A stretch of 64,000 bases of DNA from Pleodorina starrii (Eukaryota; Chlorophyta; Chlorophyceae; Chlamydomonadales; Volvocaceae), in contig BRXU01000018.1 in NCBI GenBank assembly GCA_030267565.1, positions 2,418,001-2,482,000 of the forward strand. The letters run 5' to 3'. The translations under genes were made by a program, and so were the position numbers. Shown here one piece after another: positions 25,701 through 36,113 of the stretch; the first letter of the stretch is position 1; the number at the start of each line of letters is the position of its first letter. The notes beneath the pieces were generated by a model that was not told the DNA's origin, made no database searches, and saw only the letters and a list, made by a program, of their open reading frames with translations.

Positions 25701-26790
25701 GTGAGACGTCAAAGGCGTTAAGCATCGTTTACATCGCGGGAATTTGGCACGTGGCCCACGCGCCTTGCACGGCGCCGAGATGTACCTGAGAACACCACGG
25801 TGGGTTTCTGCCAGAGCGGGTCCTCCGCCATCTTGCGACGGATGAAAAATCGCAGGTGCTTGCCAAGCCGGGCCATGAATTCCGTCCCCGGCGTGATGCA
25901 GTTCGAGTCGAACGGGTCATCCGGCACCGGCTCGCCTTTGCGGCGCTGCTCCTCCTCGTTCTGACAATGGACAAGTGAACAGAGGAAAGATTGTGAGGAA
26001 TGACATGTGCCTGAGTAAAGCGCACCCCTGGCGAATGCCTCTGTCCGCCATGCCACGGCCCGGGTCCGAAAGACCGTACGGCCAAAGCGAGGGCGGGGAC
26101 CCTGACACCATCCTAACTTGCAGTTTGCAGCGGACATCAAATTTCCGTACCTTCAGGCGTTCCATGGCCGACTTGAAGCGCCGGGACCGTTGCTGGTTCA
26201 TTTTCGCTCGGGGAGCCACACCTGCACGACATACCCACACGGAGTCAACTGCCACACTAAATTATCTAAGCAGAGGCGCTGCCGCACATGGCCCCAACTC
26301 GTCTCATGTCAAAAATATCATCCCGCGAAGGAGCATGTTGCGTCACTGAAACCCCGGGCCACCTGGGGAGAAGAACCCGTGGACGCCACCCACCGTCTAT
26401 CGCCATGAAAAGAAGCTTTTGTGGCCGAACGATTTGGATGAGCTTCTCGAGATAGTCAAATACCTTCAGCATCATATCCTCCTCAGTCACGCCGCCAATG
26501 TCTTTTCTATTTGCGTGCGTGCAGTTGTGGATAATCCCGTTCATATCCAGGTACAGGTTGTCAATCTCAGGAGGACCCTCCGTCAGAGTAAGTTTCTGAT
26601 TCAGCAGCGGATACCGCTCTGAAAGCCAGCGGTAAAACTTGGGAATACCTGCGCCGAAAGACAACATAAGGTAATAGATTGCATGCGCCCCGAACAACAG
26701 CGTGGCAATCATCGCTTGCCAGCTTGAGCTGCACAGCTTGACGCTAACAGGATATAAGGGGCAAGAATGCAAGCACAAAGGCTCACCCAT
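16741..26790 (-). CDS. XRN1: 5'-3' exoribonuclease XRN1 (24 exons)
   Basis: Degrades decapped or 5'-monophosphate RNA in the cytoplasm. Exons: 26790-26787, 26648-26394, 26221-26151, 25960-25786, 25587-25326, 25176-25052, 24868-24687, 24376-24101, 23840-23652, 23522-23370, 23116-23054, 22811-22725, 22541-22464, 22248-22108, 21762-21511, 21206-21102, 20953-20861, 20766-20386, 20228-20084, 19966-19778, 19337-19072, 18977-18909, 18867-18765 and 18599-16741. All phases agree (1840 residues). The start [15 protein letters not shown] is canonical. Mg-binding acids are all present: D36 (LDMNG), D86 (FMAIDG), E175/E177 (PGEGEH), D205/D207 (YGLDAD), D294 (GNDFLP). Also seen are [14 protein letters not shown] and the beta-barrel/winged-helix/SH3-like regions ([41 protein letters not shown]). 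These regions mark XRN1 rather than nuclear XRN2/3/4. The last exon encodes a disordered Pro/Gln/Ala tail of over 500 residues. Oddities: a 4-nt first coding exon, a 41-nt intron (18908-18868), and Ala at 298 where His is usual after DFLP. Confidence 0.95.
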
Positions 26791-27339
26791 GGTCTGTATC
26801 TAAATCTGAACCTGGGAGTCAAAGAGCTGCTACGCCGTCTGGAAGTCGTGCTCAGTGCCTAGCGTCCACCTTCACAACTGGTGTAAACCCCAATCCTAGC
26901 AACCCTGGTTGGTCTGGGTCCACAAAGTTGCCCGGACCCAAGTTGCAACCCTCGGTCCTTCCGGTATGCCAATCCTACTCAACTACAAAACCCTGGTTAT
27001 ACACCTAAAAATTAGAATTAGGCGGTGAGCAACGAAAAGACTTTTTTGCAATAACGTACAGCCGAGTACGGGATTCCGTGAACGCAAGCTGCCCCTATTT
27101 GCTAATTCGACCCTCTGGTGTGTATAAACGGATGATCAATGTGTTGGCGTGTACGCGACTTCCTCGCAGGTCCAGACGAATGCCTTCGTGTTCAACCCAA
27201 CCGCTTTAACATTCAACTCAACGCTGCATCCTTTCGCGCCTCAAACATTAGCGTGAGCGGCGATATCTTCCACCTACACCTGTGACAGCATTAACCTGAG
27301 TAGTGCCACCTTTGGAAGTTGACGGAAGTAGTCGACACT
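26791..27339. promoter_or_regulatory. shared intergenic promoter region of XRN1 and the cytochrome b561 gene
   Basis: The two start codons point away from each other across 549 bp, so both promoters and 5'UTRs must fit here. The middle (about 26990-27060) is AT-rich compared with its surroundings (AAAATTAGAATTAGG, GACTTTTTTGCAATAA). No specific factor site was identified. Confidence 0.6.
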
Positions 27340-28699
27340 ATGTATGCAATGACGTCCCAACCAGTACCGGCAGCCAAGCCGCCGCAGCAGCGCGTACTTG
27401 GTCAGCTGACGCTGGCGCTGCACTGCACGGTTGCGTGCGTCGCCTTGAGTATAGCGTTCGTGTTGTTCGATAACACGCTCTTTGCCTGGCACCCGGCTTT
27501 TATGGTACGCGGGGAGGTCAAGGCGGGGTGGGGGAAGGAGGGGAAGTGAAGCAACGATCCGCTAGCTAAGGTTGGCGAGCGCACGCTGTTTTAGGGAGGC
27601 GTGCGAAGTCCCCCACACCTTTCCCCGGCACAGCTGCCCGCCGGAACCACGGTACAGGGCGCGTATTCACTTGACTGCACCTGATGCGGACGCTGCAGAG
27701 CATTGGCTACATTGTGTTCATGACGGAAGGGCTCATCGCCGCGATCCAGTTCCGGCACATTGATGGACCGGAGCGCGTCAAGGCAATCTGGAGCCATGCG
27801 CTGCTACAGCTTCGGGCTCTCATCTGCGTCCTCATAGGCTTTGGGGTCATCTATCGGAACAAGGTACTTCGGGTTCGCGCGATTTGGTTCCCGCTTGTGC
27901 CCGCGGTTCCGAATCAGGCATGCATGGCATGTTCACGTGCGACTCGTGAAAGCGCATCGTGGCCTCCTGATGGTGCAAAACAGTAAGCTCTCACGGTGAG
28001 ACCGTGTCGACACCTCGGAGGTGCGCTTTCGATAATCGCACGCACTTCATTGGGCACTGCAAGGCTGTTTGTCCCACTACCACCCCCGCAGATTCTCCTG
28101 GGCAAGCCGCACTTCATGTCGCTCCACGCAAAGGTATGATGGGCAGCGCTGGACCGTATGCCTTTTTTGATGGAGGGGTTAGCATCTCGGCCCTCCTCTG
28201 GCGCGTACATGTCCTTTGGGTCCATTGCCACACGACTCACTCACCCTCCGCAACTGCTGCCAGCAGTAACCCGTTCCACATGCTCCCCGTACCTTGCCGC
28301 TTCTCCCGCTCATGCCGCAGTCCTGAACCCCCGCCCGCCGGCTCCCTGTTTCCCGGTTTGCCGCAGTTCGGTCTGGCCACGCTTGTGCTGAGCATCCTGA
28401 TGCCCCTGTGGGGCCTGGTCAGCTTCCGTCGCATGGGCTTCATCCAGCGCTTTCCGGAGCGCTGGCAGCCGCGCATCAAGGCCGCGCACCGCCAGCTGGG
28501 TCTGCTGACCTGGCTGCTGGCACTAGTAACGATCGAGCTGGCTCTGCCGCACCCGGCGGTGCACAAAGGCCACCTCACGACGGCGTGGCAGGCGGGGGTG
28601 GGGCTGCTGGCAGTGCTGCTGGGGGCGCTGTCCATCAAGTCGTTCGCGGGGCCAAAGCAGCTGGGCGGGCCGGAGGATGCTCTGTGCAAGACCGTCTGA
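27340..28699 (+). CDS. cytochrome b561 domain-containing membrane protein (4 exons)
   Basis: Predicted exons: 27340-27504, 27699-27863, 28092-28133 and 28367-28699, all phase 0, giving 234 residues. The family carries two b hemes in a helical bundle and passes electrons across membranes, often from ascorbate. Six hydrophobic segments are visible. Four conserved-type His lie in LFAWHPAFM (exon 1), IWSHALLQ (exon 2), KPHFMSLHAK (exon 3) and AAHRQLG (exon 4), matching the heme-ligand layout of the family. The short N-terminus and lack of a DOMON domain fit the CYB561D2-like subgroup. An ATG nine bases downstream of the chosen start is an alternative. Target membrane and reductant cannot be read from the sequence. 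Confidence 0.88.
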
Positions 28700-29356
28700 G
28701 TATGGTGGCGCGAGGGGGTTGTTCACATACATGCAGGAGACCTGAGGCGATCCTTTAGCGCGACGTACAAAAGCATGTGTGAAGATGTGGAAGGATTGTT
28801 GCTCAAGACCTGGGCTAGATCTTATGGTTCGATTTAGTCAAGGCTCCGCAGAAGGTAATGCGGACTGTTAGTTGGCTGCGAGCTGAGGTAATGCAGGGTA
28901 GATTGCAACGTGCGTGGCAGGGTGCACCACCTAGAGGCCGTGGCACCACGGTTGTGGGGGGGGGCTGCTTCGGGCGAGGTCACGAGGCTGTGGCTCGGGT
29001 TTGGACACTTCGTCCCGCGTTGTACCGGTACCATGTCTGTGCGGAAAGTTAAGTGATGGCTCATGGGACGATACCATTTAGTGATTCGACATTAATTAGT
29101 TCTCGAGTTTGACTCTGGAGCCGCGTGTGGGGGCGACCGGGTTCCGAGCCACACGAATCGTACGGTAACGGTTGCAAGCCGTGATTCCATTACTGTGAAT
29201 GCCGTGGTCACATCATAACTTGTGATTCCTTCTTCTGCATGATTTCTCGCCATCCGAGCGTGTAAACAATCCTGTCGTGTTTCGTCATCGTAGCAGCAAC
29301 TTTCCGTAGCGACGCCTTTGTGAGAATCGGCATTAGCCTTGAAACAAGCTATCATA
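28700..29356. other. intergenic region, 3'UTR of cytochrome b561 gene and promoter of the next gene
   Basis: No exon seen. It contains a TGTAA candidate at 29261-29265 and presumably the promoter of the PsbP-domain gene that starts at 29357. Confidence 0.4.
29261..29265 (+). terminator. candidate TGTAA poly(A) signal of the cytochrome b561 gene
   Basis: First TGTAA after the stop codon, about 560 nt downstream and fewer than 100 nt before the next start codon. Confidence 0.4.
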
Positions 29357-32300
29357 ATGCACATGCACTTACCACTGCCGCGCGGCTCCTGCTCTGTGCG
29401 TTCTGCGGGGTCGCACAAATGTTGCAAGCGTGTGGCAGCACGAATGGTCTGCCGAGCAGCGACGGCTGATCAGTCGACGTCGCAGGAGTGGTGCACGCGC
29501 AGACAGATGCTCCTAAGCTCGGCGCTGGTGGGCGCGTCGTTCATGGGCATGGGCGTCCGGCCTGCTCTAGCAGCAGCGAACAACGAGGTCGGGAACTACT
29601 TGCCTCCCTACGGGACGGACGACTTTGTAAGTTTAAAATGTGTTTCATTGGCACCTCAAAACATTTTCGTGCCTGGTGGGGTCACCCGACGAGCGAGGAA
29701 CACAAGTTGACACTCAGGGTATATCCCACTGCAGGTACTTTTCGTCCCGTCCACCTCAAAGACGCCAGCCCTGCGTGCGGGAACGGTCAATAATACCTCA
29801 CCCTACCGCTTCGCCCTACCGCCAAACTTTGTGGGTGGGTGAGAGTTGGGGGATGCCGCTGTGTCGGCGCCCGAAGGGCGGGTGTTGGGGGAAATCCTAA
29901 ACAGGGGGGTATAAAAGAAGATACCGCAGCGAAGGGGCCCTAAACCCTAAACAGGGGGGTTTAATAGGCCGCCGTACAGGTGCCGGGGGGGAGCCAGGCC
30001 GAGGCTTTTTTGCAAGCGGATGGATGTGCGCCAAGGGGCGGTGGTGTAAGGGAAGGATCAGACGTTCAGGTGACTCAAGGGGGTAAGGCGGGCGAGTGAC
30101 AGCGCGTGCTGAGCTGTAGTGTGCAAGGGCCGATGGGGCTGGAGTCATCAGCAATCCAAACCTCCTTGGCGGACTGTACGACCGGAGCTCCTCGCACAAC
30201 CGCAAAATAACTCACCTTCAATCCCAACTACCCATATGCCGAAAGCTGCCCCGTTACCCTATCGCCATGTTCACTGACGGAGGCCCCACCACCCCGCCCC
30301 TGGTACTACAGAACAGAAGGTAGCAAACATCCAGAGCGGCAACTACTGCCAGCCGCGGTGTGATGAGCCGTGGACAGGTGAGGGGTTGCTTGTTGCGCCT
30401 GCGCCGGGGAGCCGGGGGCGTTGCAGCCGTCAACAGGTCTGGTTGCGCGGAAACTGACTACGGCCTGCCAAGTTGGCAGAATTGGCACAAAGGAAGCAGA
30501 AGTCGGTGACCTGGGCTGTCATGATGTCAATGTCATGGTGGCTACGGCGGGCGGCTACGTGGATTGGGTGAACCTGATTGGGGCTCTAGATACCAGCCGC
30601 ACGCGCATGTTGGGCCCCTTGCCGCGTGCCCACCGGTACGGTAATCCAGCCCGGGGTAATCCAGCCCCGTGCGCCTCCTACTAACGCAGTCTGCTCTCCC
30701 TCTCTCTCTCTCCCTCTCTCTCCCTGGTGCTGCAGAGGTGATTTTCGAGGGCACGCAGGGCGGCCGGGTCGAACTGATCGTGGCGCCCCTCCAAAAGCTG
30801 ACGCCCCGCAAGAATATCAAGGTGAGCAGCCAGCCGCACGTGAGGCAGGCGGGCGAACGTGCAGCGAGTCCGCCTGGGCGCCTTCGGCCCGCGAGGCGAC
30901 GGCGCCTGCCTGCCGCCGCAGGACACCTCCTGGGCGACTGCCACTGGATGCGGTCTCGATGCGGTTTCTAGGAGCACCATCCTTCAGGCGATACGCGGCG
31001 ATGCTTGCCCGCATGCCCCGCTTGCCGCGCAGGTTGAGGATCTGGGCACGCCGGACCAGCTGCTTGAGCGTGTGGGCAACTACATCACGGGTGAGAGGCG
31101 GGGGGGCACTGCGTCCGGGGACGTACCGGTCTGCAGGGGAGGCGGGGGCTGGCGTAGAGCTTGCGGCTGCTCACCGGTAGCACCGGAGGAGGTAACATGT
31201 GGGAGGGGCTGGCGGGGTTGCAGGCAACAGCACCGAAACTGATGAGGACGCACTTGCGCCTTGGGTTCAAGTGACTTCGTGCGGGATTTCTCGTGGCTGC
31301 TTCGGGAGGGCTGTGGGCCTCACGGTTGGCCCCACGAGGAAGCGGTGCGGTGCGGCGGAGGCTCCGAACGAGCAGACCCAGGCAAGCCTCTGCACACGCG
31401 CGCATGTCATCATGACATGGGATTTGAGCATTTGACACACCCGGCCGGCCGGCCTGCATGCTTGCAACAGTCACCCAGCGATGCGCGTTGCGTTGTCACG
31501 GGACGGCGTACACCGGCGGCAGGGCCGTGTATGTCCGCGTCGTTCGACCAGCGAGACTGACTCCGATGAAGACGTTGAAACACTGCACCCACCCACCCAC
31601 CCCCGACGGCCTCCTTACCCCCGAATCATCCACGCCCCCCTCTGTCGGGTTCTGGGTCCCGTTCGCTAACGCCGTCTCCGTCTCCGCTGCGGTATTTCCT
31701 TGTACCCCCTCTGTGACCACTCCGTCATCCAACCTGCCCCGGTCAGGCACCTACCTGGACGAGGATGCGCTGGTGGGCAGCAGCAGCCGCGCGCAGGACG
31801 GCCTCACCTAGTGAGTCAGCCCGGCAGCAAGCAGGGCCAGCCGGTCGGGGTGACTGTTGGGCCGGGCGGGCGTACTGATGGACCGGGCGGGCGCGCGTGT
31901 TACGATCACCCCCTTGTTCGCCTGGTCGACTTGGCCTGGTTGACTGGAGCTGCGAGCCCAGGGTGTGCCATGAGCTGGACATGCGTGCATTGGGCGATGA
32001 AAGCCTAGGCACGATGTACACCGCAACTTCGCTCACTTGCGGATATGCCTGCTGGTATGCTCTGATCGATTCGCTGCACCGCGTTGCCGCTCCCCGCCCG
32101 CAGCTACTTTTACGAGCTCAACGCGCCGTACGCCAAGACGGGGGCGCACTCGTACACGGCCTGCACGGTCAAGGTACGCGGCGCGGCGCGAGCAGTTTGG
32201 CCTCGGATGCGGAGGCCCCCTTGCCTTGCCTTGCCTTGCCGTGTGCACTAGGAGCGACCTGGAGTTGCCTCTTTGAGTACCGTAGGGTACCCTGGGTGTT

Positions 32301-32864
32301 GGGTGACAGCTGCCGCGATCACCCTAGAGACTGGTCCTTGAGAGCGGCGGACGGGGCGGACGGGGCTTTGGTCACTTGAGAAGCGAGGAGGAGTTGCCCC
32401 TTTGGGGTGAGATGGCACAGCGCAGGCGTCAGTCTCCTGCCTCGATCTCTGCGCTAGGTGTAAGTTTGCAGATGTGCGACGACGCCTTGCCCTTTCATGT
32501 CTGCTTGACGAACGAACGAAGCTGGTCCCGTCAGGTTTTGGCGCAAATGGAAGTCGTTTCGCGCGGACATGCGTGGTGCTGCGATGGCCGCGCCCTCTTT
32601 TCCCCTCGATCATTCCCATTCCTCGGCTGGAACGGCTCTTTCCTTCATCGACCTGCCACAGTCTGAGGGGCACTCGCTGGCGACGCAACCGGTCCGACCT
32701 CCTGCCTGCCCTCCCCCCCCCCGCCCGTCTCCTCCTGCCTCCTGCGCCTCTCCACCCGCCTGCAGGGCGACCTGGCGTTCCTGTTTGTGGCGAGCGCCTC
32801 GGAGAAGCAGTGGGGCAAGCAGGAGGGCCGGCTGCGCAAGGTGGTGGAGAGCTTCCGCGCGTGA
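29357..32864 (+). CDS. PPD6: PsbP domain-containing thylakoid lumen protein, PPD6-like (8 exons)
   Basis: Predicted exons: 29357-29626, 29735-29830, 30317-30377, 30736-30821, 31033-31090, 31747-31810, 32104-32173 and 32766-32864. Phases agree, giving 267 residues. The N-terminus has a basic, Ser/Cys-rich transit region, then a twin-arginine-type lumen signal: RR at 48-49, hydrophobic LLSSALVGASFMGMG, cleavage site ALA at about 70-72. This predicts Tat import into the thylakoid lumen. The mature part follows the PsbP fold order of PPD6: VLFVPS, FALPPNF, VANIQSGNYCQPRCDEPW, LGTPDQLLERVG, YYFYELNAPYAKTG and LFVASASEKQW near the end. The Cys pair C133/C137 (CQPRC) corresponds to a redox-active disulfide reported for this subgroup. 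PPD proteins are accessory to photosynthetic complexes rather than PSII subunits; the exact role is not established. Confidence 0.88.
29896..29960. repeat. interstitial telomere-like sequence with duplicated G-run block
   Basis: CCTAAACAGGGGGGT occurs at 29896-29910 and again at 29946-29960. The second copy is preceded by CCCTAAA, giving two CCCTAAA heptamers in a row from 29938. It lies within the second intron of the PsbP-domain gene. Confidence 0.6.
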
Positions 32865-35800
32865 GAGCGAAGGAGCCCTCCCTGGACGGCTCGGACCGGA
32901 CCACGGGCGAATAACACATACCTAGAAGCACAGGCGTAACGCGGAGAGGAGGGGGTTGAGCAGTCGTTGCCGCGGGAGTTGATCCGGTATGGGGGTGCGC
33001 GCGTAGCTTCCCTGGAAACAAACCGGCGCATGGCGTGCGCGACTACATTTTTGCGCACCATGCACGTCGCGCCTTTGCAGCTTACGGTGTGAATGAGAGA
33101 GAGAAGAGTCAGGTTAGGTTTAGGGCCGCATTGTAAGGGCGGCATCACTTTCCGTAGCCTTGATGTACTGCACCCCTGCCGAATGCTGGGCAGCGTTTTC
33201 TGGAGCGGGAAGGTGACAGCACAGACATCGACAGTGGTCGGAAAGCCGTTGCATACGGTCGGGCAAGGGTCGATCGAGTGGGCACCCGGCGTTCGTTGGC
33301 GAAGGCCGGGTGCCAAATCTTGGTTGGTCATTGAGGGCATTGAGGCCTCGTCGTTTGGCTCGCGCCACGTACAAGCCCACAGCCCTAAGGAGACCAATGG
33401 GCACTGCTTCGTCGGCGTCGAATCTGCCGGTTTGTTGCCCTTGTTACCCAGGTAGGCCGGCTGTGACTCGTTGGCTCCGGCTTTGGACGCGAAAGGGGGG
33501 TGCCTTGCCATTCCTGCCTTGCTGGCATTCTCCGTGACCTTATCGTGGATTGGTGCTAAAGGGGAGGTGGGTGCGCGTGCGGATTCTGCCCCCTGCAGCG
33601 CTTGTCCAGGGAATCTTCGTGTAATGAATTTACACGAGGCGGCCAGAGAGAAACGGTAACCGAATTTTCCTTGCAGCACAGCACGGCCGTTCAGATGCTC
33701 CGGTGCCATTTGTTGCGTGTCCCCAAGCACGCATCAAATGCGCGGCCTGACGGCAGAGTCGCCGGCGGGGCGACCTGGATGACCAGGCAACTAGCGAAGG
33801 GTAGTGCACTCCTGCAAGTGACAAGACGCCGTGAGCCGTAAACACTCTCGGAGGAATCAAGGCAATCGGCTTGTCGGTGCTACGTAGACACGAACCCACA
33901 GGATGTTGTGATCTGGGGGGTTGTTAAACAGGTACCGTCTCGGAATTCGGGCCATGCGCGTGGCTGTCTCGTCGCCACACGCGACCCCGCATAGGGGGCG
34001 ATTGGGCATCGGCACCCTTCGGACAAGTTGGCCTCAGGAATAGCATAAGCTGCAGAGAATATTTGTAGTACGGTACACGCCCGGACCACATATTTCACGC
34101 AAACAACGTTTCCATTCATGCATGAAGCACGACCAGCGCCAGACATGGATGATGACGACACGCGGGTGCTGGGCCTGCCGGCTGCGCTGCCCTGCACCCG
34201 CAGCGCACCCCTGCCGGCTGCCCTGACAGGTCGCGAAGAGAGTGGGGAGTGAACAGGCGAGATTGCTGCGATGCAGAAGCGCCCACACACCACTGCATTG
34301 CCACTGTCACAGCTGCATCGCACCCTTTGCAGCTGCCTTATCGATGACCGACCCACACAGCACACCGCTGCTGGTTGTAATGCGCAATGCACACACGCTG
34401 TACAGGAACGTCCGTGCGAGCGCGTAAAATTATGCGGTGGGTCACGATCCGACCATCAACGCCGAGCTGCAGATACCGGTGTCCCCTCCACAGCCATTGC
34501 TTGTCGCAGCATAGCAGCAATCGGGTTTCTGGCGGCGGCAAACAGCGCACGTCAGACCCTGGTGCGGGCCGTAATGAACACGACACATGCCCGGGCGCAA
34601 CGTCATCGATATGGATGCCCCCCCCGCCTGCCTCGCGCAACACCGCCCGCCATGTGGCCACATGTGGAGATGCGGCAGCCTCTCACGGTGTGGCGGGCGG
34701 GGCCCCCGTCTGTGCCCTGCGTCTGTGCCTCCGAGCGACAACCATCGGCAGGCGGCAGGTGTAAGCACGAAGGCCGGGACGCTCATGGGACCACCCGATG
34801 ACCCGAACGTACGGTACATGCGACCACCCACAAGCACACAGCACGGAATGTGCCACGGCCAGGACTCGCTGTGACTCCCCCTGCACGCCCACTCGCCACT
34901 GCGGGCCGACCGCCATCCCTCCGACCCCTCGAAGCCACCCCGTCGGCTGAAGCAGCAAGTTATCACACCGGTATGCAGTACCCACCAGGGGTCGGCCAAC
35001 CTCATAAATGGGCGGCCGCGTCATCACAGCATTGGCTGCCCGATGTGAACCGACCAGACTGCGAACAAGGGGGTCCTCAGACCGGCGCTCGGGCGCACAG
35101 ACTCGATGTGGAAGCGCACAGCAGCTCAGCAGGCGGTCGGAACCCTATCGGGCGTCCGTGCAGCCATCATACCGTAAGCGGTCCATCATTAAAAAACAAC
35201 ACCGCACATTTGAACCACGCCGGCGGCGTCATGTATGCCAACGCAGCTTCCAGCGCGGCACTATCGCCCGTGCGTCCGTACATCTACGTGCATGTGAGCA
35301 CGGTTGCGGCATTTATTAACCTTTCGCCGAAACGGCTGTGTGCCCAGGCCGCTATACGTCTGAAGTACCGTACTAGGCCGCTGTACTAGCACTGGGGTGA
35401 GAGGCAGCTGCACCGGCTGCACAGGTGGAGGCGACCTTCGCGGCACGGCCTCACACGTTGCCGCGACCCGGCGGACCTATGTTTCTGGTCAATCCTAGTC
35501 CTGACTACAGTTTGTCGACCCCAGATATCGCCAAGTGGCCGCCTCACGTCGTTCAGACTCCACTGCAACACAGCCGAACAAGGCCATCGGACATGTCCGG
35601 CCCGCCTGCACAATCTACAAACACCTACTGAGTGCGGATGCGAATACTGCACCGCCCTGACCTGACCTGACAACCTGCCTTACCGCCTGCTAGCACGAGC
35701 CAGTCGCTGAAAGAACCAAACCGTTCCAGGCAACAACACACGACAACTAGCGGCCCTCATATTCCCGGATCCGGATCTAAGCAACCTGTCTGCAATGTGA

Positions 35801-36113
35801 AGTGCTACCTACGGTGCCGCTGTTGCCCCCCCTCCACGCACGAACACTCCTCCTCCGCTCGCGCACATGTTCGTGACAGGGAATGCAGTGCAGGCGGGCT
35901 TCGCTGCCGCTGCGAGCCGCGCCAACAGTCAAAGCTAAGGTCTGTCTGTACACAAGAGCACGGCGGCAAGGGTCCCAGCTGCCGCCGGCGGCGTACTATG
36001 CCGTACAGCTTGCCGTACCACAATGCCAGCCCTCCATGCACCACTGGACGCGGCTCCGCATATGGAGCTCCGAGTGCGCTTCCTCCCCCTCCCCCTCCCC
36101 CTCCCCCCCTCCT
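32865..36113. other. 3.2-kb intergenic region between convergent genes
   Basis: It holds the 3'UTRs of the PsbP-domain gene (plus) and the Elongin A-like gene (minus). Open frames of 100-190 codons occur on both strands (for example 34442-35005 minus, Cys-rich, and 34271-34801 plus), but none shows a family motif, splice partners or a plausible start. I see no gene here. Confidence 0.4.
33132..33136 (+). terminator. candidate TGTAA poly(A) signal of the PsbP-domain gene
   Basis: First TGTAA after the stop, about 270 nt downstream, in the context GCATTGTAAGGG. Confidence 0.5.

Noticed and set aside
34442..35005. Cys-rich minus-strand frame of 187 codons
   Set aside because: No family motif, no splice partners and equally long frames on the other strand; it looks like chance in GC-rich DNA.
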